Positions 1 through 7,981 of a DNA stretch of 64,000 nt are shown in pieces. The notes below the pieces were generated by a model that saw only the letters and a program-made list of their open reading frames with translations, did not search any database and had not been told where the DNA came from. A program made the position numbers and the translations under genes. The stretch spans positions 79,091-143,090 of the forward strand of contig NZ_SGUC01000006.1 in assembly GCF_005435165.1 (NCBI RefSeq), in the 5' to 3' direction. This stretch comes from Halorubrum sp. GN11_10-6_MGM. GTDB taxonomy: Archaea > Halobacteriota > Halobacteria > Halobacteriales > Haloferacaceae. The stretch's first letter is position 1. Each line of letters begins with the position of its first letter.

Positions 1-1619
1 CCTTCGACAACACGGTCGTCGAGGGGGTCCGCCACGAGGACGAACACGCGGCCGTCCTCTCGAAGGTCCAGCAGATCGTCGGCGACGACGACTACGCCGT
101 CGAGGGCGAGGACGGCGAGCCGCGCCCGCCGGAGTACGGGGACGTCGCGGTGTTCACCCGGACCCGCGACTACGGCCGGGAGCTGCTCGACGTCGCCGAC
201 GAGTACGACTTTCCGATGGCCTACGACGGCGGGATCGAGCTGTTCCGGACCGACCCGGCGAAGCTGCTGCTCGCGTGGCTCCGGATCCTCGAATCCGACG
301 CCGACCGCGGCTGGGCGGTGGTACTCGAACGAGCCGGGTACGCCCTCGACGAGATCGATCACGCGCTACAGACGGGGTCGTATCCGACCGAGCCGGCGGC
401 GTTCCGCGACGAGCTCCGCGAGTTGGCGTCGGTGGGGGCGGTGGCGCGTCGCGTCCTCGACCGCTACGGGTTCGCGGGCGACGTCGCGGACGTCCTCCTC
501 CACACGGTCCAGTCCGTCCACGACTCGACGACGGCCACGCGCGGCGACGTGATCCGACACATCGAGCGGGGGATCGAGACCGGCAGCACGGTCGACGTCA
601 CCGCGTCCGCCGGCGAGGACGCGGTGACCGTTCAGACGATTCACACCGCGAAGGGGCTGGAGTATCCGATCGTCGTCGTGGCGAACATGAACGAGGGGCG
701 CTTCCCGCCGCGCGCCGGCGGGTCGAGCGTGATCCAGTACCGCGACCCCGTGGGGCTCCGACGGCGGAAGATCTACTCGACGGAGCGAGCCCACCCACAC
801 GTGTACGACAACTGGCGCCACGACGTCATCAGGCGCTGTCTGCCGCGAGCGTACGACGAGGAGCGGCGGCTGCTCTACGTCGCGGTCACGCGCGCGGAGA
901 ATCACGTCGTGTTCGCGGCCGGCGAGGACCCGAACGCGTTCCTCGACGGACTGCCGGTCGCCGTCGAGGAGACCGAGCCGGCGGTCGAGCCGGTCGACCG
1001 CGGCGAATCCGCCGACGCGGAGCTGCCGTTCTCGGTGACGGCGCGGGACGGCCCGATCGGACACACCCCGCACTCGCTGATGGACGAGTCGGTGTTCGAG
1101 GAGACCGGCGAACGGCCGGAGGCCGGCCCCGAGGTCGAATCGGAGCCGGAGACGCGGGGGATGGAGTTCGGCTCGCAGGTCCACGACTTCGCGGAGGCGT
1201 ACGCGCTCGACGAGGACGGCGACGTGACGCCGTCGAACGACCGCGTGCGTCCCCATGCGCGACGGATCGCCGATCTGATCGACGGGCTGTCGGGCGAGAA
1301 GTACGTCGAGGAGCCGGTGACGCTCCCGATCGAGGTCGACGGTCGCCGCGTCACCGTCTCGGGGATCGTCGACCTGGTCCACGTGACGACCGACCGGGTC
1401 GAGGTGATCGACTACAAGACGGACTCGACGCGGCGCGCGCAGCCGGAGTACAGAAAGCAGCTCAGCGTCTACTACCACGTCCTCGACGAGTGGTTCCCCG
1501 AGAAGGCGGTCGAGGCGAGCCTGTTCTACACGAGCGACGGGACGCGCGAACGGGTCGAGCCGCACTCGATCGAGGAGCTCCGCGGGCTCGTCCGGGCGGC
1601 CGAGTCGGACGCCGAGTGA
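1..1619 (+). CDS. UvrD/AddA-type DNA helicase-nuclease, C-terminal part (5' truncated by window edge)
   Basis: The reading frame is open from the left edge (first full codon at base 3), so about 538 C-terminal residues are visible and the true start lies outside. The helicase part carries the superfamily 1 motif TIHTAKGLEYPIVVVANMNE and the motif VI-like segment LLYVAVTRAENHVVF. It is followed by a PD-(D/E)XK nuclease module: GSQVHDFAEAY, then GIVDLVHV...VIDYKTD, then a QLSVYYHVL tail. This order is that of AddA/RecB-like recombination helicase-nucleases and the related archaeal UvrD-like proteins. The inferred role is ATP-dependent unwinding and end processing in DNA repair. Whether an AddB-like partner lies upstream cannot be seen. 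Confidence 0.9.
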   Translation, partial: FDNTVVEGVRHEDEHAAVLSKVQQIVGDDDYAVEGEDGEPRPPEYGDVAVFTRTRDYGRELLDVADEYDFPMAYDGGIELFRTDPAKLLLAWLRILESDADRGWAVVLERAGYALDEIDHALQTGSYPTEPAAFRDELRELASVGAVARRVLDRYGFAGDVADVLLHTVQSVHDSTTATRGDVIRHIERGIETGSTVDVTASAGEDAVTVQTIHTAKGLEYPIVVVANMNEGRFPPRAGGSSVIQYRDPVGLRRRKIYSTERAHPHVYDNWRHDVIRRCLPRAYDEERRLLYVAVTRAENHVVFAAGEDPNAFLDGLPVAVEETEPAVEPVDRGESADAELPFSVTARDGPIGHTPHSLMDESVFEETGERPEAGPEVESEPETRGMEFGSQVHDFAEAYALDEDGDVTPSNDRVRPHARRIADLIDGLSGEKYVEEPVTLPIEVDGRRVTVSGIVDLVHVTTDRVEVIDYKTDSTRRAQPEYRKQLSVYYHVLDEWFPEKAVEASLFYTSDGTRERVEPHSIEELRGLVRAAESDAE

Positions 1620-1658
1620 CGGGGTCGGATTTTTGACGGCTCGAACTGGAGGACGGGT

Positions 1659-1739
1659 ATGATCGCCGCCCTCGCACCGCCGGCCCGGATCGGAGCCGAC
1701 GACCGCGACCGCCTCGCGACGCGGGGGGACGGCGCGTGA
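1659..1739 (+). CDS. Possible 26-aa leader peptide overlapping the MFS gene start
   Basis: An ATG at 1659 opens a 26-codon frame, rich in Ala, Arg and Asp, that ends with the TGA at 1737-1739. This TGA overlaps the GTG start of the transporter gene as GTGA. A T-rich stretch at about 1629-1634 sits roughly 25-30 nt upstream of the ATG, where a haloarchaeal TATA element would be for a leaderless message. The transporter itself has no TATA at that spacing. The peptide has no recognisable domain. It may be a leader that couples translation to the transporter, or chance. Confidence 0.3.
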   Translation: MIAALAPPARIGADDRDRLATRGDGA

Positions 1740-3097
1740 GCGACCGCGGCGCGGCCGAGGAGAGTGAGTCGGGGGCGCTCGACGCGTTCCGGCGGTTCTT
1801 CGCGTTAGAGCGGGACATCCTCGTCTTGTCGCTCGCGATGTTCGCGTTCAGCCTCGGCTTCCAGATGACGAGCCGGTACCTCCCGGAGTACATGGTCGCG
1901 CTCGGGGCCTCGGGGTTCGTCGTCGGCCTGTTCGGGACGTTCGGCAACGTCATCTCGGCGATCTACCCGTATCCCGGCGGCGCCGTCTCCGACCGGATCG
2001 GGTCGCGGTACGCGCTGACGGTGTTCGGGCTGCTGTCGACGCTCGGCTTCCTCGTCTGGCTCGTCGCGCCCGGCATCGGCCCGATCACCGTCGCCGCGGT
2101 CACCGTCGAGCCGTGGATCTGGATATTCGTCGGGCTGGTCCTCGCGCAGGCGTGGAAGTCGTTCGGGCTGGGCGCGACGTTCGCCGTCGTCAAACAGGCG
2201 ACCGACCCGTCGCGGCTGGCCGCGGGGTTCGCCAGCACGGAGACGTTCCGGCGGACGGCGTTCCTCGTCGGCCCGGTGGTGGCCGCCGTCCTCATCGGGC
2301 TCCGCGCGGAGTTCACCGAGAGCTTCCGGTTCGTCCTCGCGGTCGCGGTGGTCTTCGGGGCCCTCGGCACGCTCGTTCAACACGTCCGCTACGACGCGAG
2401 CGGCGACTCCCTCGGCGGTTCGTTCGCGGGGCTCGACGAGATTCGGCGGGACCTCCGCGAGATGCCCGAACCGCTCCGGCCGCTGCTCGTCGGCGACACG
2501 CTCGTGCGGTTCGCGAACGGGATGGTGTACGTGTTCTTCGTCCTCGTCGTCACCCAGTTCTTCGAGGTCGGCCTCGAAACGACCGTCGCGCTCGGCGGCT
2601 TCTCGTACGGCGTCGACCTCTCGCCGCAGGCCTTCTTCGGCTACCTCCTCGGGGTCGAGATGCTCGTCGCGCTGCTGATCATGGCCCCCGCCTCGAAGCT
2701 CGCCGAACGGGTCGGGCTCAAACCCGTCGTCGCGGTCGGCTTCGCCGTCTACGCGGTGTTCCCCGTCGTGTTGATCTACGCGCCGGCGCTCGCGGGCTCC
2801 GCGCTCCCGCTCTGGGCCGTGATGGTCGCCGTATTCGCGTTCTCGGGGCTGCGGTTCGCGGGGCTCCCGTCGCACAAGGCGCTGATCGTCGGGCCGGCCG
2901 AGCGGGGCGCCGGAGGGCGCGTCACCGGCACGTACTACCTGATCCGGAACGCGGTCGTGATCCCGAGCGCCGCCGTCGGGGGATACCTGTGGGAGTTCGT
3001 CAGCCCCGAACTCGCGTTCACCGTCGCGGCGGTCATCGGCGTCGTCGGCACCGGCTACTTCCTCGCGTTCGGCGAGGAGTTCGAGGCGTACGCCTGA
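1736..3097 (+). CDS. Major facilitator superfamily transporter
   Basis: This 453-residue protein has an acidic soluble N-terminus of about 25 residues followed by about 12 hydrophobic segments, the standard MFS size and fold. The loop between helices 2 and 3 reads GGAVSDRIGSRYAL, a clear form of the MFS signature G-x3-D-R-x-G-R-R. A large central loop (roughly residues 215-245) separates the two six-helix halves. The start is the GTG that overlaps the stop of a 26-codon frame; the next in-frame Met is inside helix 1. The substrate cannot be told from sequence. It is transcribed alone, convergent with the radical SAM gene 11 bases downstream. Confidence 0.88.
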   Translation: MSDRGAAEESESGALDAFRRFFALERDILVLSLAMFAFSLGFQMTSRYLPEYMVALGASGFVVGLFGTFGNVISAIYPYPGGAVSDRIGSRYALTVFGLLSTLGFLVWLVAPGIGPITVAAVTVEPWIWIFVGLVLAQAWKSFGLGATFAVVKQATDPSRLAAGFASTETFRRTAFLVGPVVAAVLIGLRAEFTESFRFVLAVAVVFGALGTLVQHVRYDASGDSLGGSFAGLDEIRRDLREMPEPLRPLLVGDTLVRFANGMVYVFFVLVVTQFFEVGLETTVALGGFSYGVDLSPQAFFGYLLGVEMLVALLIMAPASKLAERVGLKPVVAVGFAVYAVFPVVLIYAPALAGSALPLWAVMVAVFAFSGLRFAGLPSHKALIVGPAERGAGGRVTGTYYLIRNAVVIPSAAVGGYLWEFVSPELAFTVAAVIGVVGTGYFLAFGEEFEAYA

Positions 3098-3108
3098 CGT
3101 TCAGTTCC

Positions 3109-4218
3109 TCAGTCCGCCGCCTCGGAGCGCTCGCCGTCGTCGCCCGCGCCCCGCTGTCGCTCCGGGAGCGGGCCCTCGTACCCCTCGGGGACGTACGGGC
3201 ACAGCGGGTCGCTGCCGGTCGGATCGCCCGTCGCGGCGTACGCGCGCGACCGGCTTCCCCCGCAGACGTGACGGTACTCGCAGGCGCCGCACTTCCCCGA
3301 GAAGCCGTCCGGGTCGCGGAGCGACTCGAAGAGGTCGGCGTTCCGGTAGGCGTCGACGACGGACCGCTCGCGGACGTTTCCGGCCGATTCGGGGAGGAAG
3401 CCGGACGGGTACACCTCGCCGGTGTGGCTGACGAACGCGAACCCGCGCCCGGCCGTGATCCCGCCCCGCCGTCGGGCCGCGCCGTCAGGTGCTCCCTCCT
3501 CGGCGCGCTGGATACCCACCCGGCGGTAGAACGGCGCCTCGGTGGTCTTGACGCCGAACCGCTCCTCGTCGGACACCTCGTGAAGCCACGCCATCACGTC
3601 CTCGGCGCGCTCGGGCGAGACCGGGTCGAGCACGCGGCCGCGGCCCACCGGAACGAGGAAGAAGACGCTCCACAGCACCGCGCCCAGCTCGCGGACGCGG
3701 TCGCGGATCGCGGGGAGGTCGTCGACCGTGTCCGCGCAGACCGTGGTGTTGACCTGAAGCGGGATGCCGGCGTCGCGGGCGGCGCGCGCGGCCGCGACCG
3801 TGTCCGCGTAGCTCTCCTCGCCGCGGAAGGCGTCGTGGCGCTCGCGGGTCGAGCCGTCGAGGCTGAGCGCCATCCGCGCGATCCCCGCGTCGCCGAGGTC
3901 GCGGACGCGCTCCGGCGTGAGCGAGCGGGTCCCGCTCGGCGTGATCGTCATCCGGAGGCCGCGGTCGTCGCCGCGCGCGACCAGCTCTGCGAGGTCGTCG
4001 CGGGCGAGCGGGTCGCCCCCGGAGAGGACCACCAGCTGGCCGTCGCCGAACGCGGCGGCCTCCTCCAGCAGTCGCTTCCCCTCCGCCGTCGTCAGCTCGT
4101 CGGGGTGTCGCCGCGGCCGCGCGTCGGCCCGGCAGTGCCGGCACGCGAGCCCGCAGGCCTGCGTGACCTCCCAGACGAGGACCAGCGGCCGCCGGTCCGT
4201 GTCGAGGTCGTCGAACAT
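3109..4218 (-). CDS. Radical SAM/SPASM enzyme of the AhbD/NirJ-like group
   Basis: The 369-residue protein has the radical SAM 4Fe-4S motif CX3CX2C at Cys22, Cys26 and Cys29 (ACGLACRHC). Next comes SGGDPLARDDL, the GGDP-type SAM-binding strand. A C-terminal SPASM-type Cys cluster follows: CGACEYRHVCGG, then DPLCPY, for auxiliary clusters. This architecture is shared with haem-pathway enzymes (AhbC/AhbD, NirJ) and with a family of unassigned archaeal and bacterial SPASM proteins, so a role in haem or peptide modification is likely but not fixed. A near-perfect copy of the semipalindrome seen upstream of the nos genes lies about 50 bases upstream of the start, which suggests anaerobic control. 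It converges on the MFS gene. Confidence 0.85.
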   Translation of the reverse strand: MFDDLDTDRRPLVLVWEVTQACGLACRHCRADARPRRHPDELTTAEGKRLLEEAAAFGDGQLVVLSGGDPLARDDLAELVARGDDRGLRMTITPSGTRSLTPERVRDLGDAGIARMALSLDGSTRERHDAFRGEESYADTVAAARAARDAGIPLQVNTTVCADTVDDLPAIRDRVRELGAVLWSVFFLVPVGRGRVLDPVSPERAEDVMAWLHEVSDEERFGVKTTEAPFYRRVGIQRAEEGAPDGAARRRGGITAGRGFAFVSHTGEVYPSGFLPESAGNVRERSVVDAYRNADLFESLRDPDGFSGKCGACEYRHVCGGSRSRAYAATGDPTGSDPLCPYVPEGYEGPLPERQRGAGDDGERSEAAD

Positions 4219-4261
4219 CGCTCGCGCGATGCTACGATCCCGATCCGTTTGGGGTCGTCCC

Positions 4262-4273
4262 CGAACGTGTTCC
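4262..4273 (-). promoter_or_regulatory. Candidate regulator site, 11/12 match to CGAAC(A/G)(C/T)GTTCG
   Basis: Read on the minus strand the site is GGAACACGTTCG, differing from the nos-block consensus only at the first base. Its centre is about 50 bases upstream of the radical SAM start at 4218, close to the 44-45 base spacing seen at the two DUF2249 genes. No clear TATA element is visible between it and the gene, so the assignment is weaker than for the sites near nosZ. Confidence 0.4.
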
Positions 4274-4345
4274 CCGGCGGGTGCGGTGCGCGGCGGCCGA
4301 GGCGGTTCGACGGGTACTTCGTCGGCGGCGGCGACCTCCCCGTGA

Positions 4346-5236
4346 ATGAGTCGCTACCGGACGGCCGGCCGCTTCCTGCTGCTGTGTGCGGTCTGGGGAA
4401 CGGCGTTCATGGCGACGGACGTCGGCCTCGCGGACCTCCCCGCGGTGCCGTTCGCGGCCGTGCGATTCGACGTCGCCGCAGTACTGCTGTTCGGCGCCGT
4501 CCTCGCCACCGGTACGGACGTCCGTCCCCGGACTCGGGACGACTACGTCTACGTGCTGGTCGGCGGCGCCCTCATCATCGGCGCCCACCACGCGTTCCTC
4601 TTCGCCGGCCAGCGGTACGTCACGGGGGGCGTCGCCGCCGTGCTGTTGGGGCTCGTCCCCGTTGTGACGCCCGCGCTCACGCGGCTCGTCTCCACCGACG
4701 AGGAGTTCACCGCCGCCACCGCGCTCGGCGTCGCGCTCGGGTTCGTCGGCGTCGTCGTCATCGCCGACCCCGACCCCTTGAACCTCGCAGACAGCGTCCT
4801 CGGTGTCGCGCTCGTGCTCGCGTCCGCGCTCGCATTCGCCGTCGCCGCGGTCGTCGCCCACAGCCGCTCGCCGTCGATGCCGTTCCTCTCCACGCAGGCG
4901 TGGATGATGGCGGTCGGCGCGGCCGTACTTCACATCGCCGTGCTCGCGCTCCCCGGCCAGTCGTTCGCGACCGCCGCGTGGACCCCGTCCGCGCTCGGCG
5001 CCGTCGCGTACCTCTCCGCGGTCGCCGGCGTCGGCGGCTTCCTGCTGTACTTCACGCTCTTAGACGATCTCGGTCCCATCGAGATGAGCTTCATCGAGTA
5101 CGTGATTCCCGTGTTCGCGGCGCTGGCGGGCTGGCTCGTGCTCGGACAGGAAGTGACGCCCGCGACCGTCGGGGGGTTCGCCTTCATTCTGGCCGGCTTC
5201 GTCGCAGCGAAGTGGCGGACGCTGCGTGGAGCATAG
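4346..5236 (+). CDS. EamA/DMT-superfamily transporter
   Basis: A 296-residue protein made of two EamA repeats, about ten hydrophobic helices in all. The first starts at FLLLCAVWGTAFMATDVGL, a typical WGxxF entry helix of drug/metabolite transporters. The second repeat contains ALGAVAYLSAVAGVGGF and GPIEMSFIEYVIPVFAAL, matching the end of the RhaT/YdcZ-like fold. The length is normal for the family. Function is inferred as export or uptake of an unknown small metabolite. It stands alone between the divergent radical SAM gene and the convergent Fic gene, whose stop is 17 bases away. An overlapping GTG at 4342 is in another frame and was not chosen. Confidence 0.85.
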   Translation: MSRYRTAGRFLLLCAVWGTAFMATDVGLADLPAVPFAAVRFDVAAVLLFGAVLATGTDVRPRTRDDYVYVLVGGALIIGAHHAFLFAGQRYVTGGVAAVLLGLVPVVTPALTRLVSTDEEFTAATALGVALGFVGVVVIADPDPLNLADSVLGVALVLASALAFAVAAVVAHSRSPSMPFLSTQAWMMAVGAAVLHIAVLALPGQSFATAAWTPSALGAVAYLSAVAGVGGFLLYFTLLDDLGPIEMSFIEYVIPVFAALAGWLVLGQEVTPATVGGFAFILAGFVAAKWRTLRGA

Positions 5237-5253
5237 TTCGTGTCGTAGCCCTG

Positions 5254-6411
5254 CTACCGTCGTACCGGTCGTTCGAGAATGTCGAAGATATCGATTGCTT
5301 TGTACTCCCGATTTCGCTGTTGGCCAGTCGCTTCGACAACGAGGCCATCCGATTCGAGTTCCCCAATCGCATTGTAGGCGGTCTGTCGACTCACGTCGAA
5401 TCGGTCCGCGATATCGTCCGCGGTGAAGTACGGTAGTTCGAACAGTTCCCGGGCGAGTTTGTGACTCGTCTTTCGGTTCGGATATCGCGCTTCGTACTCT
5501 CGCCGGAGTTCGAGTAATTCGAACGTTCGCTCGTAGGAGTCCTTCGCTTGTTCCTCGATACCCTCGATAAAGAACGCGATCCAATCGCGCCAGCGGCCTT
5601 CTTCGCTAACCGCACGCATCGTCTCGACGTACTCCCGTTTGTTTCGATTAAAGTAGGCACTCGGATAGAGGTACGGATCTGACAGATAGCCGGCCTCGTG
5701 TAGCTGGAGAACGATTAAGATGCGTCCGAGACGACCGTTACCGTCCGAGCAGGGGTGAACCGTTTCAAACTGATAGTGAGTGATCGCAAGGTCGACCAGT
5801 GGATGATACTCACCGTCCATCTGAATATATGCTTCAAGCGAATCCATGAGTTCCGGGACGCGGTCTGCCGGTGGTGGAACAAACGGGGACTGCCCCCGAC
5901 GCGGCGACGGAATATGAACGTCATCATCTCGCCACTCACCAACGTCGTCGCCCTCGTTCCGAACTCCTTCGAGTAGTATTTCGTGGAGCGATTTGAGCAA
6001 CCCGACCGAAATTGATCCACCTGTTTTAATCGCGTCAAATCCGTCCCTGAGTGCGCGCTCGGCGTTGAGAACTTCCTGTAAGTCGCGGCTCACGCCCCCG
6101 GAATCGCCGGATTTCTGGCGTGTGTGATATGCGTAGACTTCGTCCATTTCGACGTCTGCGCCCTCAATTTCCGCCGTTTCGACTGCTTCGAGTCGAAGGA
6201 GGGACGTATACAGTACCGGTGCGAAATCGACCGTCGGGCTAATCCCGTCGATACGTCCGAGTTGGAACATCGCATCCGATATCGTCGACGCGAGATCCTC
6301 GTCGATCTCGATCGGCGACGACAGGGGCAGCTTCTCTGGAATATAGTAGGGGTGTGGATGCGACTGTTGGTAGTGCCCTGGCGCATCTGGTGGTAAATCC
6401 TCTACTCTCAT
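5254..6411 (-). CDS. Fic-domain protein with C-terminal winged helix (putative AMPylator/regulator)
   Basis: The 385-residue protein has the N-terminal autoinhibitory helix motif T79-A-E-I-E83-G84. The Fic core is at 219-227, HPCSDGNGR, a form of HPFxxGNGR with Cys in place of Phe. A C-terminal winged-helix segment, FTADDIADRFDVSRQTAYNAI, ends in LESDGLVV. Fic enzymes of this class transfer AMP or another nucleotide to target hydroxyls, and the inhibitory Glu normally blocks ATP binding. The winged helix suggests DNA binding and perhaps self-regulation. The coding sequence and its upstream spacer are visibly richer in A/T than the neighbours, which hints at acquisition. A ggttaagg-type TATA at 6438-6445 (minus strand) supports the start. 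Its target is unknown, and no toxin or antitoxin partner is next to it. Confidence 0.88.
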   Translation of the reverse strand: MRVEDLPPDAPGHYQQSHPHPYYIPEKLPLSSPIEIDEDLASTISDAMFQLGRIDGISPTVDFAPVLYTSLLRLEAVETAEIEGADVEMDEVYAYHTRQKSGDSGGVSRDLQEVLNAERALRDGFDAIKTGGSISVGLLKSLHEILLEGVRNEGDDVGEWRDDDVHIPSPRRGQSPFVPPPADRVPELMDSLEAYIQMDGEYHPLVDLAITHYQFETVHPCSDGNGRLGRILIVLQLHEAGYLSDPYLYPSAYFNRNKREYVETMRAVSEEGRWRDWIAFFIEGIEEQAKDSYERTFELLELRREYEARYPNRKTSHKLARELFELPYFTADDIADRFDVSRQTAYNAIGELESDGLVVEATGQQRNREYKAIDIFDILERPVRR

Positions 6412-6505
6412 TTTGAATTAGTTGGTGTCTACCGCGCCTTAACCATATTGGATATAAACAGATTTGGACACTGAGGGTTAAAGAGCGTTCTAAATCAAAT
6501 TCTAC

Positions 6506-6871
6506 TCAGGTCGCGGGCACGTCGCCCGCGGTCGGCTCACCCTCGCCGGTCCGCTCGTCCGAAACGGCCGTTTCGCCGTCGGCCGGCCAGATCGCCGTCA
6601 CGACCGCGTCGGTCGCGTCGGTCTCGACGGTCGCGTACGCGTACCCGCGGTCGTCGAGCCGCGGGAAGAGGAACTGGGGTGTCCGATCGTTGTACTGGAT
6701 CAACACGTCGTCGTCGCCGAGCGCTTCGACGCGTTCGAGCGTCTCGCGAAGCGGCTTCGGCGGGCCGAGGTTTCGCACGTCGAGGGAGACGGTCTCCCCG
6801 TCCGTCGGCGCATCCGTCCGCTCGGCCACCGCCCGTTCGACCGCCGTCGGATCGCCGGGTTCGGAGCTCAT
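6506..6871 (-). CDS. DUF2249 domain protein, denitrification-associated
   Basis: A 121-residue acidic protein whose core (SLDVRNLGPPKPLRETLERV, then LIQYNDRTPQFLFPRLDDRG) is the DUF2249 fold. DUF2249 is common in proteins encoded beside nitrate, nitrite and nitrous oxide reductase genes in haloarchaea and many bacteria. Its biochemical role is not established; a TusA-like fold has been proposed for the family. The start at 6871 is the first Met that leaves room for the divergent promoter. The semipalindrome CGAACATGTTCT is centred 44 bases upstream, and an A-rich TATA-like stretch lies between. The second DUF2249 protein at 14963-15505 has the same arrangement. Confidence 0.8.
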   Translation of the reverse strand: MSSEPGDPTAVERAVAERTDAPTDGETVSLDVRNLGPPKPLRETLERVEALGDDDVLIQYNDRTPQFLFPRLDDRGYAYATVETDATDAVVTAIWPADGETAVSDERTGEGEPTAGDVPAT

Positions 6872-6909
6872 ACCCGACGGTACGGGCCCGGTCCCCGGGT
6901 CGTTTGTGA

Positions 6910-6921
6910 CGAACATGTTCT
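6910..6921. promoter_or_regulatory. Semipalindromic regulator site CGAACATGTTCT
   Basis: This near-perfect palindrome (11 of 12 bases symmetrical) lies in the 103-base gap between the DUF2249 gene (minus) and the HTH-10 regulator (plus). It is centred 44 bases from the first start and 59 from the second. The same element appears upstream of halocyanin, nosZ and the cupin-DUF2249 gene, so it is probably an activator site of the anaerobic regulon. It could serve either divergent gene. Confidence 0.65.
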
Positions 6922-6974
6922 GGCGGCTCGTGCCGAGCCGAAGGTACTTCCACCCCCGCGCCGAACGGGCGCGC

Positions 6975-7658
6975 ATGGCACAGGCACGCCTCCGCGTGGA
7001 GATCCCGGACGGCCCGTGGGTCGGCGACGTCTCGCGGGAGTTCCCGGACGCGCGGTTCCAGGTACTGACCGCGACGCCCGACGACGGCGCGGGGTTCGCG
7101 CTGGTCCGGATCACCGCGGACGACACGGACCCGATCCTCGACGCGATCGACGACCACGACACGATCACCCACTCCTCGGTGATGGCCGAGGACGATGGGA
7201 TGATAACCGTTCAGGTCGAGGCGCTCGTCCCGCTGTTACAGACGGTCGCGCGCCGGGCGGGCGTCCCGATCGAGATGCCCGTCGAGATCCGCGACGGCGT
7301 CGCGCGCGTCGACGTCACGGGCGACCACGGGCGCGTCGCGGAGTTCGGCGACGCCCTCCGAGACGTGGGGGCCGACTTCGAGGTCGAGTACGTCCAGCAG
7401 CGCATCAATCCCGGCGGGTCGCTCACCGAGCGCCAGCGCGAGGTCCTCTTCGAGGCGGTCGACCGCGGCTACTACGACGTGCCCCGGGAGACCACGCTCA
7501 CCGAGGTGGCCGACCACGTCGGCATCGCGAAGTCCACGTGTAGCGAGGTGCTCCAGCGCGTCGAGCGCACCATCGTCCGGGAGTTCGTCGACGACCTCCC
7601 GCGCCGCCCCGTCGACTTCGAGTCGCCCGAGGACGACGGGATCGAGCGGATTCAGTGA
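6975..7658 (+). CDS. HTH-10 (bacterio-opsin activator type) transcription regulator
   Basis: The 227-residue protein has an N-terminal sensory region of about 150 residues and a C-terminal HTH-10 domain: SLTERQREVLFEAVDRGYYD, then TTLTEVADHVGIAKSTCSEV. This layout is that of the haloarchaeal Bat/NarO/DmsR family. The well-studied NarO needs a cluster of N-terminal cysteines for redox sensing. Here the only Cys is inside the HTH, so this protein is not an obvious iron-sulfur or thiol sensor. It sits at the edge of the nos block and next to a copy of the shared semipalindrome, so it is a candidate regulator of that block. The ATG at 6975 was chosen because upstream in-frame codons would run through the divergent promoter. 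Confidence 0.85.
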   Translation: MAQARLRVEIPDGPWVGDVSREFPDARFQVLTATPDDGAGFALVRITADDTDPILDAIDDHDTITHSSVMAEDDGMITVQVEALVPLLQTVARRAGVPIEMPVEIRDGVARVDVTGDHGRVAEFGDALRDVGADFEVEYVQQRINPGGSLTERQREVLFEAVDRGYYDVPRETTLTEVADHVGIAKSTCSEVLQRVERTIVREFVDDLPRRPVDFESPEDDGIERIQ

Positions 7659-7683
7659 CCGGCTGACTTCGGATTCTTCCTGG

Positions 7684-7914
7684 TCACTCGGCCTCCTCCG
7701 GCTCGGTCCGGAATCGCCCGGAGAAGAGCTGTACGCTGACCGCGATCACACCCACGATTCCGGTCGCGCGGGCGACGGTCGGTATCAGGGTCTCGTAGCC
7801 GCGGACCGCCACGGCGATGTCGCCGAGCGCCGCGACTCCGACTCCGAGCAGCAACACGACGGTCTGTAGGAGACGGCGGATCGATTCGAGTCGTTCGTCC
7901 GTTTCGGAGGGCAT
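7684..7914 (-). CDS. Small two-helix membrane protein at the end of the nos cluster
   Basis: A 76-residue protein with two hydrophobic segments, VVLLLGVGVAALGDIAVAV (about 19-37) and a second around residues 44-62, and a charged Glu-rich tail. I do not recognise the family. It lies 67 bases downstream of nosY on the same strand and converges with the HTH-10 regulator, so it may be co-transcribed with the nos genes. Codon use and acidic ends fit a real haloarchaeal gene, but function is unknown. Confidence 0.6.
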   Translation of the reverse strand: MPSETDERLESIRRLLQTVVLLLGVGVAALGDIAVAVRGYETLIPTVARATGIVGVIAVSVQLFSGRFRTEPEEAE

Positions 7915-7981
7915 CGCCGTCAGTTCCGGCCGTTAGTCCCATAGTTCCCACGGAGTCGAAACCGGAAGCGCCCGGAGGCGA

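Noticed and set aside
2113..5436. A 1107-codon open frame on the plus strand across the MFS, radical SAM and DMT genes.
   Set aside because: It is out of frame with strong genes on both strands, is almost all Arg, Gly and Pro, and has no domain. It is the usual by-product of high GC.
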